Assembly (NCBI GenBank): GCA_015071005.1
Contig: SVIG01000003.1
Span: 1-64,000, forward strand
Reading direction: 5' to 3'
Source of the DNA: Clostridiales bacterium
GTDB lineage: Bacteria; Bacillota; Clostridia; Christensenellales; Borkfalkiaceae
DNA: 64,000 nt
Shown here: positions 15,143 through 23,380 of the stretch, piece by piece
Layout: every line of letters starts with the position of its first letter
How positions within the stretch are numbered: the stretch's first letter is position 1
Translations under genes and position numbers: made by a program
The notes under the pieces: generated by a model
The model's input: only the letters and a program-made list of their open reading frames with translations
Database searches by the model: none
Told to the model about the DNA's origin: nothing

Positions 15143-16969
15143 ATGGCTAAAACAGGTAAAATTAAAATTTCTAGCGAAAACATGATGCCAATCATTAAAA
15201 AATGGTTGTATTCGGACAAGGATATATTCCTTCGTGAAATCGTTGCAAACGGCGTCGATGCAATTACCAAGCATAAGAAGTTAGTCGATATGGGCGAGGC
15301 TGTGAGCATGGGGAAAGAGTACCGCATCAATGTCTACGTGGACGAGAAAGCAAAGACCTTGACCGTAGAAGATAACGGACTTGGCATGACGGCGGAAGAA
15401 GTGGAAAAATACATTACGCAAATTGCGTTCTCGGGTGCGGAAGACTTCTTGCAAAAGTATGAAAAGGCGTCGGGCGACGGGATTATCGGGCATTTTGGTC
15501 TTGGTTTCTATTCCGCGTATATGGTATCCGAAAACGTAGAAATTTTTACCAAGAGTTATAAAGACGAAGCTGCTGTGCATTGGGAATCGGATGGGAACTC
15601 TACGTATAAAATTTCCGAAACGGAAAAGGCGGAAAACGGTACGAAAATCGTGATGCATATCGCAAAAGGCGAAGAAGAATTCTTAAAAGAGTTTAGAATT
15701 CGCGAGCTTTTGAAAAAATACTGTTCGTTTATGCCGTTCCCGATCTATTTGAATCCCAAAGGTGACGATTCGGATAAGGCGTTAAATAACACCGCGCCGT
15801 TATATTTGAAAGACCCCAAGGAATGCACGGACGAAGAATATAAATCCTTCTATCGCGAAACCTTTATGGATTTCAATGAGCCGTTATTTTGGATTCATTT
15901 GAATATGGACTATCCCTTTAGATTAAAGGGAATCCTTTATTTCCCGCAAGTGAAAAAAGATTTGGTGCAGTTAGAAAAGGGACAAGTAAAGCTCTATTGC
16001 AATCAAGTTTTTATCGCAGACAATATCAAAGAAGTAATCCCTGAATTTTTAATGCTTTTGAACGGTGTGATCGATTGTCCCGACATTCCGTTGAACGTGT
16101 CTAGAAGTTTCCTTCAAAACGATAAGCAGGTACAAAAGATTTCTAAGCATATTACTAAAAAAGTTGCTGATAAACTGACGTCCTTGTATAATAATGATAT
16201 TGAGCGCTATAAGGAATGCTGGAAGGATGTTTCTACGTTCGTTAAATTTGGCTGCTTAAAAGACGAAGACTTCTATGATAAGGTGCAAAAGATTCTCATT
16301 TATAAGACAATAAATGGTGAATATAAGCCCATTGCGGACTTGTTTGGGGAAGAAATCAGTGATCAAGACGTTGAAAAGGGTATGCAGCCAACGGCAATTT
16401 ATTACGTTTCTGATGAAGCACAACAAGCGCAATACGTTGCAATGTTTAAGGATGCAGGCTTGGACGCAATTCTTTGCGATACCTTGATCGATCCGCATTT
16501 TGTAAGCTTTATCGAGTATAAAAACCCGAAGAAGTGCCGTTTTGTACGCATTGACGCGGATATTGACGGCGCCCTGAAAGGCGCGGAGGTTGCGAGTGAA
16601 GATTCGCAAGCGTTGATCGACGTATTCAAAAAACATCTTATAAATAAAGAGATTGCGGTAAAAGTGGAGCGCTTCAAGAGCGGTAAAGTACCTGCGGTTG
16701 TAAACGTGGACGAATTTATGCGCAGAATGTCGGAAATGGGCGGTATGTACGGTATGGGTGAAATGGATCCCATAAAGAATGCAACGCTTGTTCTTAACCT
16801 TACGAATCCCGTAATTTCGGGGATTTTGAGTCAATCCGAAGAGAAACAAAGTCTTGTAGTTAATCAAATCTATTATTTAGCGATGCTCTCTTATAAGAAG
16901 CTTGATCCCGAAGAGCTCTCAAATTTTGTTGAAAATAGCGCGGAATTGCTTTATAATTACTGTAAATAA
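15143..16969 (+). CDS. htpG: Chaperone HtpG (Hsp90)
   Basis: This 608-residue bacterial Hsp90 is an ATP-dependent dimeric chaperone of the cytoplasm. The GHKL ATPase domain shows FLREIVANGVDAITKHKK (usually ELVSNASDA), VEDNGLGMT, and GIIGHFGLGFYSAYMV. The middle domain contains PLFWIHLNMDYPFRLKGILYFP and the catalytic-Arg segment PLNVSRSFLQND. The C-terminal dimerisation domain is complete. The N-terminal helix departs from the usual Asn-Ala-Ser-Asp wording, but the ATP-contacting Asn/Asp pattern is only slightly shifted. Ribosome site GAGGTG precedes the ATG. It appears monocistronic between two terminators. Confidence 0.95.
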   Translation: MAKTGKIKISSENMMPIIKKWLYSDKDIFLREIVANGVDAITKHKKLVDMGEAVSMGKEYRINVYVDEKAKTLTVEDNGLGMTAEEVEKYITQIAFSGAEDFLQKYEKASGDGIIGHFGLGFYSAYMVSENVEIFTKSYKDEAAVHWESDGNSTYKISETEKAENGTKIVMHIAKGEEEFLKEFRIRELLKKYCSFMPFPIYLNPKGDDSDKALNNTAPLYLKDPKECTDEEYKSFYRETFMDFNEPLFWIHLNMDYPFRLKGILYFPQVKKDLVQLEKGQVKLYCNQVFIADNIKEVIPEFLMLLNGVIDCPDIPLNVSRSFLQNDKQVQKISKHITKKVADKLTSLYNNDIERYKECWKDVSTFVKFGCLKDEDFYDKVQKILIYKTINGEYKPIADLFGEEISDQDVEKGMQPTAIYYVSDEAQQAQYVAMFKDAGLDAILCDTLIDPHFVSFIEYKNPKKCRFVRIDADIDGALKGAEVASEDSQALIDVFKKHLINKEIAVKVERFKSGKVPAVVNVDEFMRRMSEMGGMYGMGEMDPIKNATLVLNLTNPVISGILSQSEEKQSLVVNQIYYLAMLSYKKLDPEELSNFVENSAELLYNYCK

Positions 16970-16987
16970 ACAATGATGGATATTTGA

Positions 16988-17021
16988 ACGCCCCTGAATG
17001 TATTCAGGGGCGTTATTTTTT
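16988..17021 (+). terminator. Terminator of htpG
   Basis: The perfect 11-bp stem ACGCCCCTGAA / TTCAGGGGCGT (16988-16998, 17003-17013) is followed by a T-rich tail. Confidence 0.92.
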
Positions 17022-17034
17022 ATAAAAAAGCTTG

Positions 17035-17063
17035 TTCTATTTGGACGAGCTGTTACATATAGT
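17035..17063 (+). promoter_or_regulatory. Candidate sigma-E-like promoter of spoIIIA
   Basis: CATATAGT at 17056-17063 is two mismatches from the sigma-E -10 consensus CATACAAT. A weak -35 (TTCTATT, 17035-17041) lies 14 bases upstream. The -10 ends only seven bases before the spoIIIAA ATG, so the transcript would start at or next to the start codon. The call also rests on knowledge that spoIIIA is a sigma-E operon. Confidence 0.45.
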
Positions 17064-17070
17064 ATAACAA

Positions 17071-17922
17071 ATGTTTTCTTTTTTACCGCAAAATATACAA
17101 GATGCCATCAAGCATCTAAATTCTCAGTACTTATATGAAATTCGTTTGCGTGCGAATAGTCCTGTCTGCGTCAATTATAACGGAGTCTACCATTTTTTAA
17201 GCTTTTATGGTTTAACAGATAAAGCAGATAAGGCATTAACGTGCGATACGGTGGAAATTGAGGATAGCGTATATCGCGCAGGGAAATATTCCGTTTATTC
17301 CGTTGAAGAACAAATCAAACAAGGCTTTATAACGGCGGAAAAGGGCGTAAGAATCGGTTTGGCAGGGGAATACGTGTACAACAATGGAAAACCGCTTACA
17401 ATCCGCAATTTTACGTCACTATGCGTGCGAATACCGCATGAAATTATTGGAAGCGGCGAGGAAATTTATCGGCGTTGTATGTCAGACAAAGTACACAACC
17501 TATTAATCGCATCGTCACCAGGGCAGGGTAAAACGACGATTTTGCGGGATTTGGCTAGAATTTTGAGTGAAAAAACGAAAAAAAACGTCTTAATTTGCGA
17601 TGAACGCGGGGAAATATGCCCTCACGGAGCGCCTGTGACGTGTGACGTAATCAAATATGCCGATAAAGCAACGGCGTTTGAGGCAGGGATACGCGCTATG
17701 CGCCCTGATATTATGATAACGGACGAGCTTTCGACGGAAGATTGCAAGGCGGTGCAACGTGCAAAAAATGCTGGAATTATTGTGCTTGCAAGCGCACACT
17801 TGACGAGAGTGGATAAAATTCCCGATCCGTATCTCGGTTTGTTTGATTTTTACGTTATATTAGACGAAGATGAAATAGGAAAAATAAAAGGGATATTTGA
17901 CGTTTTTGGTAGAGCAATATGA
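17071..17922 (+). CDS. spoIIIAA: Stage III sporulation ATPase SpoIIIAA
   Basis: This secretion-type (GspE/VirB11-like) ATPase belongs to the SpoIIIA-SpoIIQ channel that links mother cell and engulfed forespore. The Walker A motif SSPGQGKTTIL is at about residues 147-157, ICDERGEI follows, and DIMITDELSTEDC is the Walker B region. The length, 283, is slightly under the B. subtilis protein (307). No Shine-Dalgarno site is visible before the ATG at 17071, which fits a leaderless transcript from the promoter just upstream. It is the first gene of the eight-gene operon and its stop overlaps spoIIIAB. Confidence 0.95.
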   Translation: MFSFLPQNIQDAIKHLNSQYLYEIRLRANSPVCVNYNGVYHFLSFYGLTDKADKALTCDTVEIEDSVYRAGKYSVYSVEEQIKQGFITAEKGVRIGLAGEYVYNNGKPLTIRNFTSLCVRIPHEIIGSGEEIYRRCMSDKVHNLLIASSPGQGKTTILRDLARILSEKTKKNVLICDERGEICPHGAPVTCDVIKYADKATAFEAGIRAMRPDIMITDELSTEDCKAVQRAKNAGIIVLASAHLTRVDKIPDPYLGLFDFYVILDEDEIGKIKGIFDVFGRAI

Positions 17923-18410
17923 TGACGAAATTTCTATTTGGTGTTGCTTTGGTTGCGTTTGGAAGCTTTTGCGGATACTTTTTAGCAAAAAAATATCGCC
18001 AACGAAAGAGTTTTTTTGCGCAGTTACATCTATTTAACGAGCGTTTTATTAGTGAAGTATCATACTATCGACGTCCAATTCGTGAATTTGCAAATTCCTA
18101 TGCATTTCAAGGGGAATTTCGTTCTTTGCTGATGTCTTTTTTGCAAAATATAGAGCAAAATTGGGGGGGATTGGAGATTGATTGGAAAGAGTATTCCTTT
18201 TTAAGAAAGGATGAACAATCAGCCGTGCAAGATTATTTTTTAATGCTTGGACGAGGGGATAGTTCTTCGCAAAAAGCATATTTTTCATCGGTGAGTAGCG
18301 CGGTTTCAAAATGGGATTCCGAGGCGAATATAGCCGCGAAAAAGTATGGGGATTTATACATTAAACTTGGATTTTTATGCGGGCTATTCGTTTTAATTTT
18401 AATCTTATAA
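17919..18410 (+). CDS. spoIIIAB: Stage III sporulation protein SpoIIIAB
   Basis: This 163-residue membrane protein has hydrophobic segments at both ends (about 4-22 and 145-163) and a helical middle, resembling the GspF/T4CP-type scaffold described for SpoIIIAB. Family features include the RRPIREFANSY-like segment near residue 45 and the closing LYIKLGFLCGLFVLIL. The size agrees with B. subtilis (171). Its ATG overlaps the spoIIIAA stop by four bases. It is identified mainly by position between spoIIIAA and spoIIIAC and by topology. Confidence 0.9.
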   Translation: MMTKFLFGVALVAFGSFCGYFLAKKYRQRKSFFAQLHLFNERFISEVSYYRRPIREFANSYAFQGEFRSLLMSFLQNIEQNWGGLEIDWKEYSFLRKDEQSAVQDYFLMLGRGDSSSQKAYFSSVSSAVSKWDSEANIAAKKYGDLYIKLGFLCGLFVLILIL

Positions 18411-18419
18411 AGAGGTAGT

Positions 18420-18617
18420 ATGGATATAGGGATTCTTTTCAAAATGGCTGCGATTGGGATTATTATTACGGTAATTTGTCAGATATTAAAAAAGTCCGAT
18501 CGCGACGATATCGCAACCTTAGTTGGGATTGTAGGGCTAGTAATCGTATTGACGCTCGTGGTTGGAAAGATTGGCGATTTATTTACCCAAATAAAGACGA
18601 TTTTTGATTTGACGTAG
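18420..18617 (+). CDS. spoIIIAC: Stage III sporulation protein SpoIIIAC
   Basis: This is a 65-residue protein of two transmembrane helices joined by the conserved loop KKSDRDDIATLVG, typical of SpoIIIAC (68 residues in B. subtilis). It forms part of the inner-membrane platform of the mother cell-forespore channel. AGAGG lies seven bases before the ATG. Genes on both sides are spoIIIAB and spoIIIAD. Confidence 0.95.
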   Translation: MDIGILFKMAAIGIIITVICQILKKSDRDDIATLVGIVGLVIVLTLVVGKIGDLFTQIKTIFDLT

Positions 18618-18625
18618 GCGGTATT

Positions 18626-19021
18626 ATGGCGGAAATAATAAAAATTATCGGGGTGGCTTTCGTTACGGCACTTACGGCGCTTTTATTGCGGAGTACAAAG
18701 CCTGAATTATCTTTTGCCGTAACGGTTACAGGGGTTATCGTCATTTTGCTATTTATCGTTGATTATATGAAAGCAACGCTTGGTTTTCTTACAGAAATTT
18801 CTGGAATGACAGGGCTAGATAACGGGTTAATTAAAATCCTTTTGAAGATTGTCGGAATTGGGTATTTAACGGAGTTTAGCGCTGGAATTTTGAATGATTT
18901 TGGTAGCAACGCTGTAGCGGATAAAGTGATTTTAGGCGGAAAATTGACTATGCTTTTTTTAGCGATTCCCGTGATAAAAACGTTGTTACAACTCATGAAG
19001 GGATTTTTAGGGCTCGTATGA
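18626..19021 (+). CDS. spoIIIAD: Stage III sporulation protein SpoIIIAD
   Basis: This 131-residue protein has four membrane helices, related to SpoIIIAC. The motif LIKILLKIVGIGYLTEFSAG in the middle and GLVLGGK-like KVILGGKLTMLFLAIPV towards the end match the family. Its length is essentially the B. subtilis length (133). The last codon overlaps the spoIIIAE start by four bases, so translation is coupled within the operon. Confidence 0.95.
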   Translation: MAEIIKIIGVAFVTALTALLLRSTKPELSFAVTVTGVIVILLFIVDYMKATLGFLTEISGMTGLDNGLIKILLKIVGIGYLTEFSAGILNDFGSNAVADKVILGGKLTMLFLAIPVIKTLLQLMKGFLGLV

Positions 19022-20229
19022 GAAATATTCTTTTTCACTATAAAAAGAGGATTTGGATAATATACATATTTTTTATAATTTTATCCATATCGTTTATTTT
19101 TGCGGATTTTGAACGTAAGCCGATATCAGCTAAGGCGGAAATGGATAAAGCGACGGAAGCGGAGTTGGAAGAAAATATCCGCGAGCAGCTTGGTCAGTTG
19201 GAACTAGAAGAATTGGAAAAATACGTTGAATCCATTTCATCCTTTTCAAATAAAGGGGTAATGGAGCGCATTATCGATTACATAAAAGGAGAAAAATTCG
19301 ATTACGATGGGTTTGGTAAACAAATTTTAGGCGTGTTCTTTTCAAAAGTAGAGGAAATTTTGCCTGCCTTTCTTTGTATCGCCGCTATTGCGGTGCTTTC
19401 AGGGCTGATTTCCTCTATCAAAAGCCAAGCGTTGTTTAATACTTCGACAGATTTAATATCTTTAATCACGTATACGGCAACGCTAATACCGCTCATCGCT
19501 GTTCTAATTGAATGCTTTTCGCAAACCAAGGGTAGTATTTTAGAAATGGAAAAACAAATTAAAATTGTCTTCCCGTTGCTTTTAACTCTTATGGCGGCGA
19601 GCGGAAGTACTGCAACGGCAGCAATTTGCCGTCCGGCGGTAGCATTTTTTGGTTCCACGATTGTGTCTATTATTGTGACAATTGTACTTCCAATCACCGT
19701 GACGATCATTGTCTTTTCCATGGCGAGTCATTTGACAAAAGAATTGAAAATCGGCAAGTTTACCGCCTTTTTTAAGAGTATCAATAAGTGGATTATTGGT
19801 ATTAGCATTACCGTGTTTGGATTATTTTTTACGTTGCAGGGTTTGACGGCGGCGCATAGCGATGGTATTGTGCGCAGGGCGGTGAAATATGCGATAGGGA
19901 ACGGCATTCCCATCGTGGGTGGTTTTTTGTCGGGTGGGTTTGATTTGGCGGTGGCAGGTAGCGTTTTAATTAAAAATGCGCTTGGCAGTATGAGCATTTT
20001 TTTAATGATTTCAGTAGCTTTTGAACCGCTTATATTATTGATAGCGGTGAACGTGCTTTTGCGCCTAACAGCGGCGATTTCGCAGCCGTTGGGAGATGGA
20101 AAAGTGGCGGACTTTCTCTCGGAAACGGCGGAGAATTTGAATTACTGTACGGCGTCGCTGCTTTTTACGGCTTTTTTGTATTTTTTAACGATTGTATTGA
20201 TGATTACTGCTTCGGAGGCGCTCTTTTGA
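19018..20229 (+). CDS. spoIIIAE: Stage III sporulation protein SpoIIIAE
   Basis: This 403-residue polytopic membrane protein is the largest membrane component of the SpoIIIA channel. An N-terminal hydrophobic signal segment (about 10-28) is followed by a charged Glu-rich extracytoplasmic stretch and then seven or more helices with conserved small-residue runs such as RPAVAFFGSTIVSII and AIGNGIPIVGGFLSGGFDL. The length matches B. subtilis (399). The start overlaps spoIIIAD and the stop overlaps the TTG start of spoIIIAF. Confidence 0.96.
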   Translation: MRNILFHYKKRIWIIYIFFIILSISFIFADFERKPISAKAEMDKATEAELEENIREQLGQLELEELEKYVESISSFSNKGVMERIIDYIKGEKFDYDGFGKQILGVFFSKVEEILPAFLCIAAIAVLSGLISSIKSQALFNTSTDLISLITYTATLIPLIAVLIECFSQTKGSILEMEKQIKIVFPLLLTLMAASGSTATAAICRPAVAFFGSTIVSIIVTIVLPITVTIIVFSMASHLTKELKIGKFTAFFKSINKWIIGISITVFGLFFTLQGLTAAHSDGIVRRAVKYAIGNGIPIVGGFLSGGFDLAVAGSVLIKNALGSMSIFLMISVAFEPLILLIAVNVLLRLTAAISQPLGDGKVADFLSETAENLNYCTASLLFTAFLYFLTIVLMITASEALF

Positions 20230-20723
20230 ACGGGTATTTATTATCTATTATCGGCACGGTTTTGCTGTGCTCCATTATCACGGTTATCATTCCAAACGGA
20301 AAAACGGCGGGTACGGTAAAAGGGATAGCCAAGCTTGTTTGCGTACTGGCAATTATCGCGCCGATATTGCGTTTTTTTAAGACGGGTGAGCTGGATTGGA
20401 CAACGTCGAAAATTGATGAAAACAATTTTTCAAAAAGTGTCATAGAAATCGATCAAGATTTCATACAGTATTACAGCGAAAGCCGAGTACGTGAAACGGA
20501 AAGACAAATGGAAACTCTTCTAAAAGAAGAGTTCAATATAGAAACAGCGGTTTCTTTGCGTTGGGAATTTGAAAGTGAAACGGTGGCAAGCCGATATGAA
20601 TGGGAACGGATACGAATCAAGCAAATTTACGTAAAAATGCCTGAAAATTTATCGGCGAATGCTTGGAATGACGTGCAAGAATATTTGAAGAAAAACTATT
20701 GTAGCGAGGTGGTTCTTGAATAA
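20226..20723 (+). CDS. spoIIIAF: Stage III sporulation protein SpoIIIAF
   Basis: This 165-residue protein has two N-terminal helices (about 5-22 and 33-48) and a soluble extracytoplasmic domain. In B. subtilis this domain has an EscJ/PrgK-like ring-building fold, as in SpoIIIAG and SpoIIIAH. The start is TTG at 20226, overlapping the spoIIIAE stop, with GGAGG at 20214-20218. The size is close to the family norm (about 200). Confidence 0.9.
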   Translation: MNGYLLSIIGTVLLCSIITVIIPNGKTAGTVKGIAKLVCVLAIIAPILRFFKTGELDWTTSKIDENNFSKSVIEIDQDFIQYYSESRVRETERQMETLLKEEFNIETAVSLRWEFESETVASRYEWERIRIKQIYVKMPENLSANAWNDVQEYLKKNYCSEVVLE

Positions 20724-21102
20724 TTGGAGCAATCAACCGACGGAAAAGAAGAAAAATCGATTATCCATAGGCAAGGCAAAGGATTTGCTCATACTTGCAG
20801 GACTTGGTTTGGCGCTGATATTTGCTTCGTGGAAAATCTTTCAAGGGGATACGAAGACATCGGATAAAACGGTGATTTCTATGACGGCAACCGAGCAAAA
20901 GATCGCGCGGTTATTAGAGGAAATCGACGGGGTCGGCGATGCAAGCGTGATTGTGTGTGAAACGGAAGAGGAAGTCAAAAGCGTGGTTGTCGTATGTGAA
21001 GGTGCGGACAATTTACGTGTAATGCTAAACGTTCGCGAGGCGGTAAGCGCCGCGCTTGGGACGGAACAAAACGTGATAAAAATTTATTTGAAAAAAGAAT
21101 AA
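20716..21102 (+). CDS. spoIIIAG: Stage III sporulation protein SpoIIIAG (short form)
   Basis: This one-span membrane protein forms a large ring in the intermembrane space. There is a membrane helix at about residues 27-42, a short linker, then the ring-building motif domain with LEEIDGVGDASVIVC and the closing VREAVSAALGTEQNVIKIYL. At 128 residues it is far shorter than the B. subtilis protein (229): the long insertion that forms the beta-ring in B. subtilis is absent. The TTG start has GCGAGGTGG upstream and overlaps the spoIIIAF end by eight bases. Confidence 0.92.
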   Translation: MNNWSNQPTEKKKNRLSIGKAKDLLILAGLGLALIFASWKIFQGDTKTSDKTVISMTATEQKIARLLEEIDGVGDASVIVCETEEEVKSVVVVCEGADNLRVMLNVREAVSAALGTEQNVIKIYLKKE

Positions 21103-21114
21103 GGAGAAAAAACT

Positions 21115-21603
21115 ATGTCAAACAAAAAGAAAATCATCTTAATGTCCTCGCTTGTATTATTGCTTGCTATCACGGCAATCTTTAATTTCATTTTTGCGAA
21201 CAAGACGACGGCGACGAGTGCGGACGGTGGCGTGACGACGGCAAACTACTTCACGACCTATCGTGCGGAACGTACGGCAACGCGGAATCAAGAGCTTGTG
21301 CAGCTTGACAGCGTGATTGCGCTTTACGAAGAGGGGGAAGAAAAATATGAAGAAGCGACGGGCATGAAGATGGAAATCGTTGCGGCGATGGAACAAGAAC
21401 TCGTATTGGAAAATATGGTGAAATCGCTTGGTTTTTCTGACGCGGTTGTGTCTGTTTCGACGGAATCGGATAACGTAAACGTGTTTATCAATTCTGCGGA
21501 ATTGAATTACGATACGGCACTTTCGATTTACAATATGCTCAAAAATGAGACGGGTGTTGTTGCAGGAAACGTTATTATCATGCCTGTCTATTCAGAAAGC
21601 TGA
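21115..21603 (+). CDS. spoIIIAH: Stage III sporulation protein SpoIIIAH
   Basis: This 162-residue mother-cell membrane protein has an extracytoplasmic domain that in B. subtilis binds forespore SpoIIQ across the septum. A membrane helix covers about residues 7-28. The YscJ/FliF-like domain runs from about 70 to 162, with EQELVLENMVKSLGFSDAVV and VNVFINSAELNYDTALSI. It is shorter than B. subtilis SpoIIIAH (218), mostly in the linker. AAGGAG precedes the ATG. It is the last gene of the operon; no obvious terminator follows before the next promoter. Confidence 0.93.
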   Translation: MSNKKKIILMSSLVLLLAITAIFNFIFANKTTATSADGGVTTANYFTTYRAERTATRNQELVQLDSVIALYEEGEEKYEEATGMKMEIVAAMEQELVLENMVKSLGFSDAVVSVSTESDNVNVFINSAELNYDTALSIYNMLKNETGVVAGNVIIMPVYSES

Positions 21604-21652
21604 AAAAAAACGAGAAAATATTCGTAAAATAGTAGAAATATTCAAAAAGATA

Positions 21653-21661
21653 TGTTATAAT
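21653..21661 (+). promoter_or_regulatory. Extended -10 promoter for the Asp23-like/nusB genes
   Basis: TGTTATAAT at 21653-21661 is an extended -10 (TGnTATAAT) without a good -35, 34 bases before the ATG at 21695. It separates the vegetative genes from the sporulation operon. Confidence 0.55.
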
Positions 21662-21694
21662 GTAGGTGATAACATAATAAGGAGTGCTTTTTGA

Positions 21695-22075
21695 ATGACG
21701 AATTTTAAAACAACTTCTCATGATAAGCAAAACGGAAAAACCGTATATAGCGCGGACATCGTACAAAATATCGTAGCGCTTGCCGTTGCGGAAGTGGAAG
21801 GCGCGTTGCCTACGCAAGGCAAAAAGAAGGGGATTACCCTTCGTCTTGAAAGGGAGAGTATTTATGCGGACGTTTCCGTTGCCGTAAAATACGGTCAAAA
21901 CGTTCCCGAGCTTGCGTATAGGATTCAACAGTCCGTCAAGCAAAGCGTGGAAAACATGACCCGTTATAAGGTTGCGGAAGTAAATGTTCATATTGAGGAC
22001 GTTGTATTTTGTCTAGTTGAACCCGTAGTAGCGGTGGAAAAGGAAGATGCTCCTGAAGAGAGCGAAGAAAAATAA
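21695..22075 (+). CDS. Asp23/Gls24 family protein (YqhY-like)
   Basis: This 126-residue cytoplasmic protein is of the alkaline-shock Asp23/Gls24 (DUF322) family. The domain runs from about residue 15 to 108: IVQNIVALAVAEVEGA, then DVSVAVKYGQNVPELAYRIQ and VENMTRYKVAEVNVHIEDV. The tail is acidic. In B. subtilis yqhY lies between accC and nusB and is linked to control of acetyl-CoA carboxylase; here accB and accC are missing from the position, but the neighbour nusB is kept. AAGGAG precedes the ATG. Confidence 0.93.
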   Translation: MTNFKTTSHDKQNGKTVYSADIVQNIVALAVAEVEGALPTQGKKKGITLRLERESIYADVSVAVKYGQNVPELAYRIQQSVKQSVENMTRYKVAEVNVHIEDVVFCLVEPVVAVEKEDAPEESEEK

Positions 22076-22084
22076 AAAGCAAAA

Positions 22085-22113
22085 CGAAGCCCTTCTATCG
22101 AGAAGGGTTTTCG
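22085..22113 (+). terminator. Hairpin between the Asp23-like gene and nusB
   Basis: AAGCCCTTCT (22087-22096) pairs with 22101-22110 through an ATCG loop, with a short T-run and then mixed bases. It may be a partial terminator that tunes nusB expression. Confidence 0.6.
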
Positions 22114-22137
22114 CGCGTTATATACACGGAGAGATTT

Positions 22138-22533
22138 ATGAGAACAGCAGCAAGAGAAGCGGCACTTAACGTCGTTTTTGCACAACAATTTAATACTGAT
22201 TGCATGGAAACCTTGGTAAAAAAGGTGTTCAAGCAATTTGAACTCAAAAACCAAGAGGATGTTCGTTTTGCGACGGCTTTGATTAACGCGGTGGACAAGA
22301 ACCGTGCGGAGCTTATTGCGGGCATTGAAAAAGCGTGTCATCATTATCTTGAAAACCGTATCAATCCAATGGATAAGAGCATTTTATTGATTGCTATGGC
22401 GGAAATTTTCTATTTTGATGAAATACCGCCCGTGGTTTCCGTTTCGGAAGCAACGGGACTTGCGAGAAAGTATTCCACGGAAACGAGTGCAGATTTTGTG
22501 AACGGCGTACTTGCTGGCGTTATCAATAAATAA
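22138..22533 (+). CDS. nusB: Transcription antitermination factor NusB
   Basis: This small all-helical RNA-binding protein works with NusE/S10 at boxA in rRNA antitermination. The 131 residues show the family opening RTAAREAALNVVFAQQF, the middle KSILLIAMAEIFYFDEIPP, and the closing ARKYSTETSADFVNGVLAGV. Length is normal. GGAGAG lies before the ATG. Its place between the Asp23-like gene and folD is the conserved Firmicutes order. Confidence 0.96.
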   Translation: MRTAAREAALNVVFAQQFNTDCMETLVKKVFKQFELKNQEDVRFATALINAVDKNRAELIAGIEKACHHYLENRINPMDKSILLIAMAEIFYFDEIPPVVSVSEATGLARKYSTETSADFVNGVLAGVINK

Positions 22534-22544
22534 CGGGGAAAACT

Positions 22545-23375
22545 ATGAAAATTATCGACGGAAAAGCGATTGCGAGCGAGCTTCGTTTGGAGTTAAAGGA
22601 AAAAATTGAAAAAATGGAGAGAAAACCGGGGTTGGCCGTTGTCATTGTAGGCGAAGACCCCGCTTCTCGTATTTACGTGCGTAATAAAATCAAAGCTTGC
22701 GCGGAGCTTGGCGTTCGTTCCTATTCCTACGAGCTCCCTACTAACGCAACGCAGGGGGCCGTGGAAGGATTATTGGACGAGCTTGCATGTGATTCGAACG
22801 TAGACGGTATTTTGTTGCAGTTGCCTTTGCCTAAACATTTGGATTCGGAAGCGGCGGTTTCGCATATTCCTTTTGAAAAGGACGTAGACGGTTTTTCGGC
22901 AAAAAATCTTGGGCTTTTAATGCAGCATAAAGAAAAAATTGTGGCTTGTACGCCGCTTGGCGTCATGAAACTTTTGGAACGCGAAGGCATTGAGTTGCAA
23001 GGTAAAAACGCTGTTGTTTTGGGTAGAAGCGAAACGGTTGGTAAGCCCATGGCAATGCTGTTATTGAACGCGAACGCCACGGTGACCGTTTGTCATAGTA
23101 AAACACAAAACTTGAAAGAAATTTGCCGTAATGCGGATATACTTGTTTCCGCAATCGGGAAAGCCAAGTTTGTCACGGAGGATATGGTAAAGCAAGGTGC
23201 GGTAGTCATCGACGTTGGTATCAATCGCGACGAGGTGGGCAAGCTTTGCGGCGACGTGGATTTTGAAAACGTAAAAGACAAGACTTCGTTTATTACCCCC
23301 GTACCCGGTGGTGTTGGGCCTATGACAATTACGATGTTGATGTATAATACGTATATCACGGCTTGTAAGGAGTGA
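22545..23375 (+). CDS. folD: Methylenetetrahydrofolate dehydrogenase/cyclohydrolase FolD
   Basis: This bifunctional enzyme interconverts 5,10-methylene-, methenyl- and 10-formyl-THF using NADP. Key sites are YVRNKIKACAELG with the catalytic Lys of Y-x3-K, VDGILLQLPLPKHLD, DVDGFSAKNLG, ACTPLGVMKLL, and the Rossmann segment VVLGRSETVGKPMAMLL. PVPGGVGPMTITMLM closes the fold. At 276 residues the length is standard. It follows nusB by 11 bases; the stop overlaps a candidate GTG start of the prenyltransferase gene. Confidence 0.97.
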   Translation: MKIIDGKAIASELRLELKEKIEKMERKPGLAVVIVGEDPASRIYVRNKIKACAELGVRSYSYELPTNATQGAVEGLLDELACDSNVDGILLQLPLPKHLDSEAAVSHIPFEKDVDGFSAKNLGLLMQHKEKIVACTPLGVMKLLEREGIELQGKNAVVLGRSETVGKPMAMLLLNANATVTVCHSKTQNLKEICRNADILVSAIGKAKFVTEDMVKQGAVVIDVGINRDEVGKLCGDVDFENVKDKTSFITPVPGGVGPMTITMLMYNTYITACKE

Positions 23376-23380
23376 GTAAG

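Noticed and set aside
13765-15330. 521-codon minus-strand frame opposite ispH-rpsA
   Set aside because: Phe/Asn-rich shadow of a well-supported fusion gene; no start site or domain.
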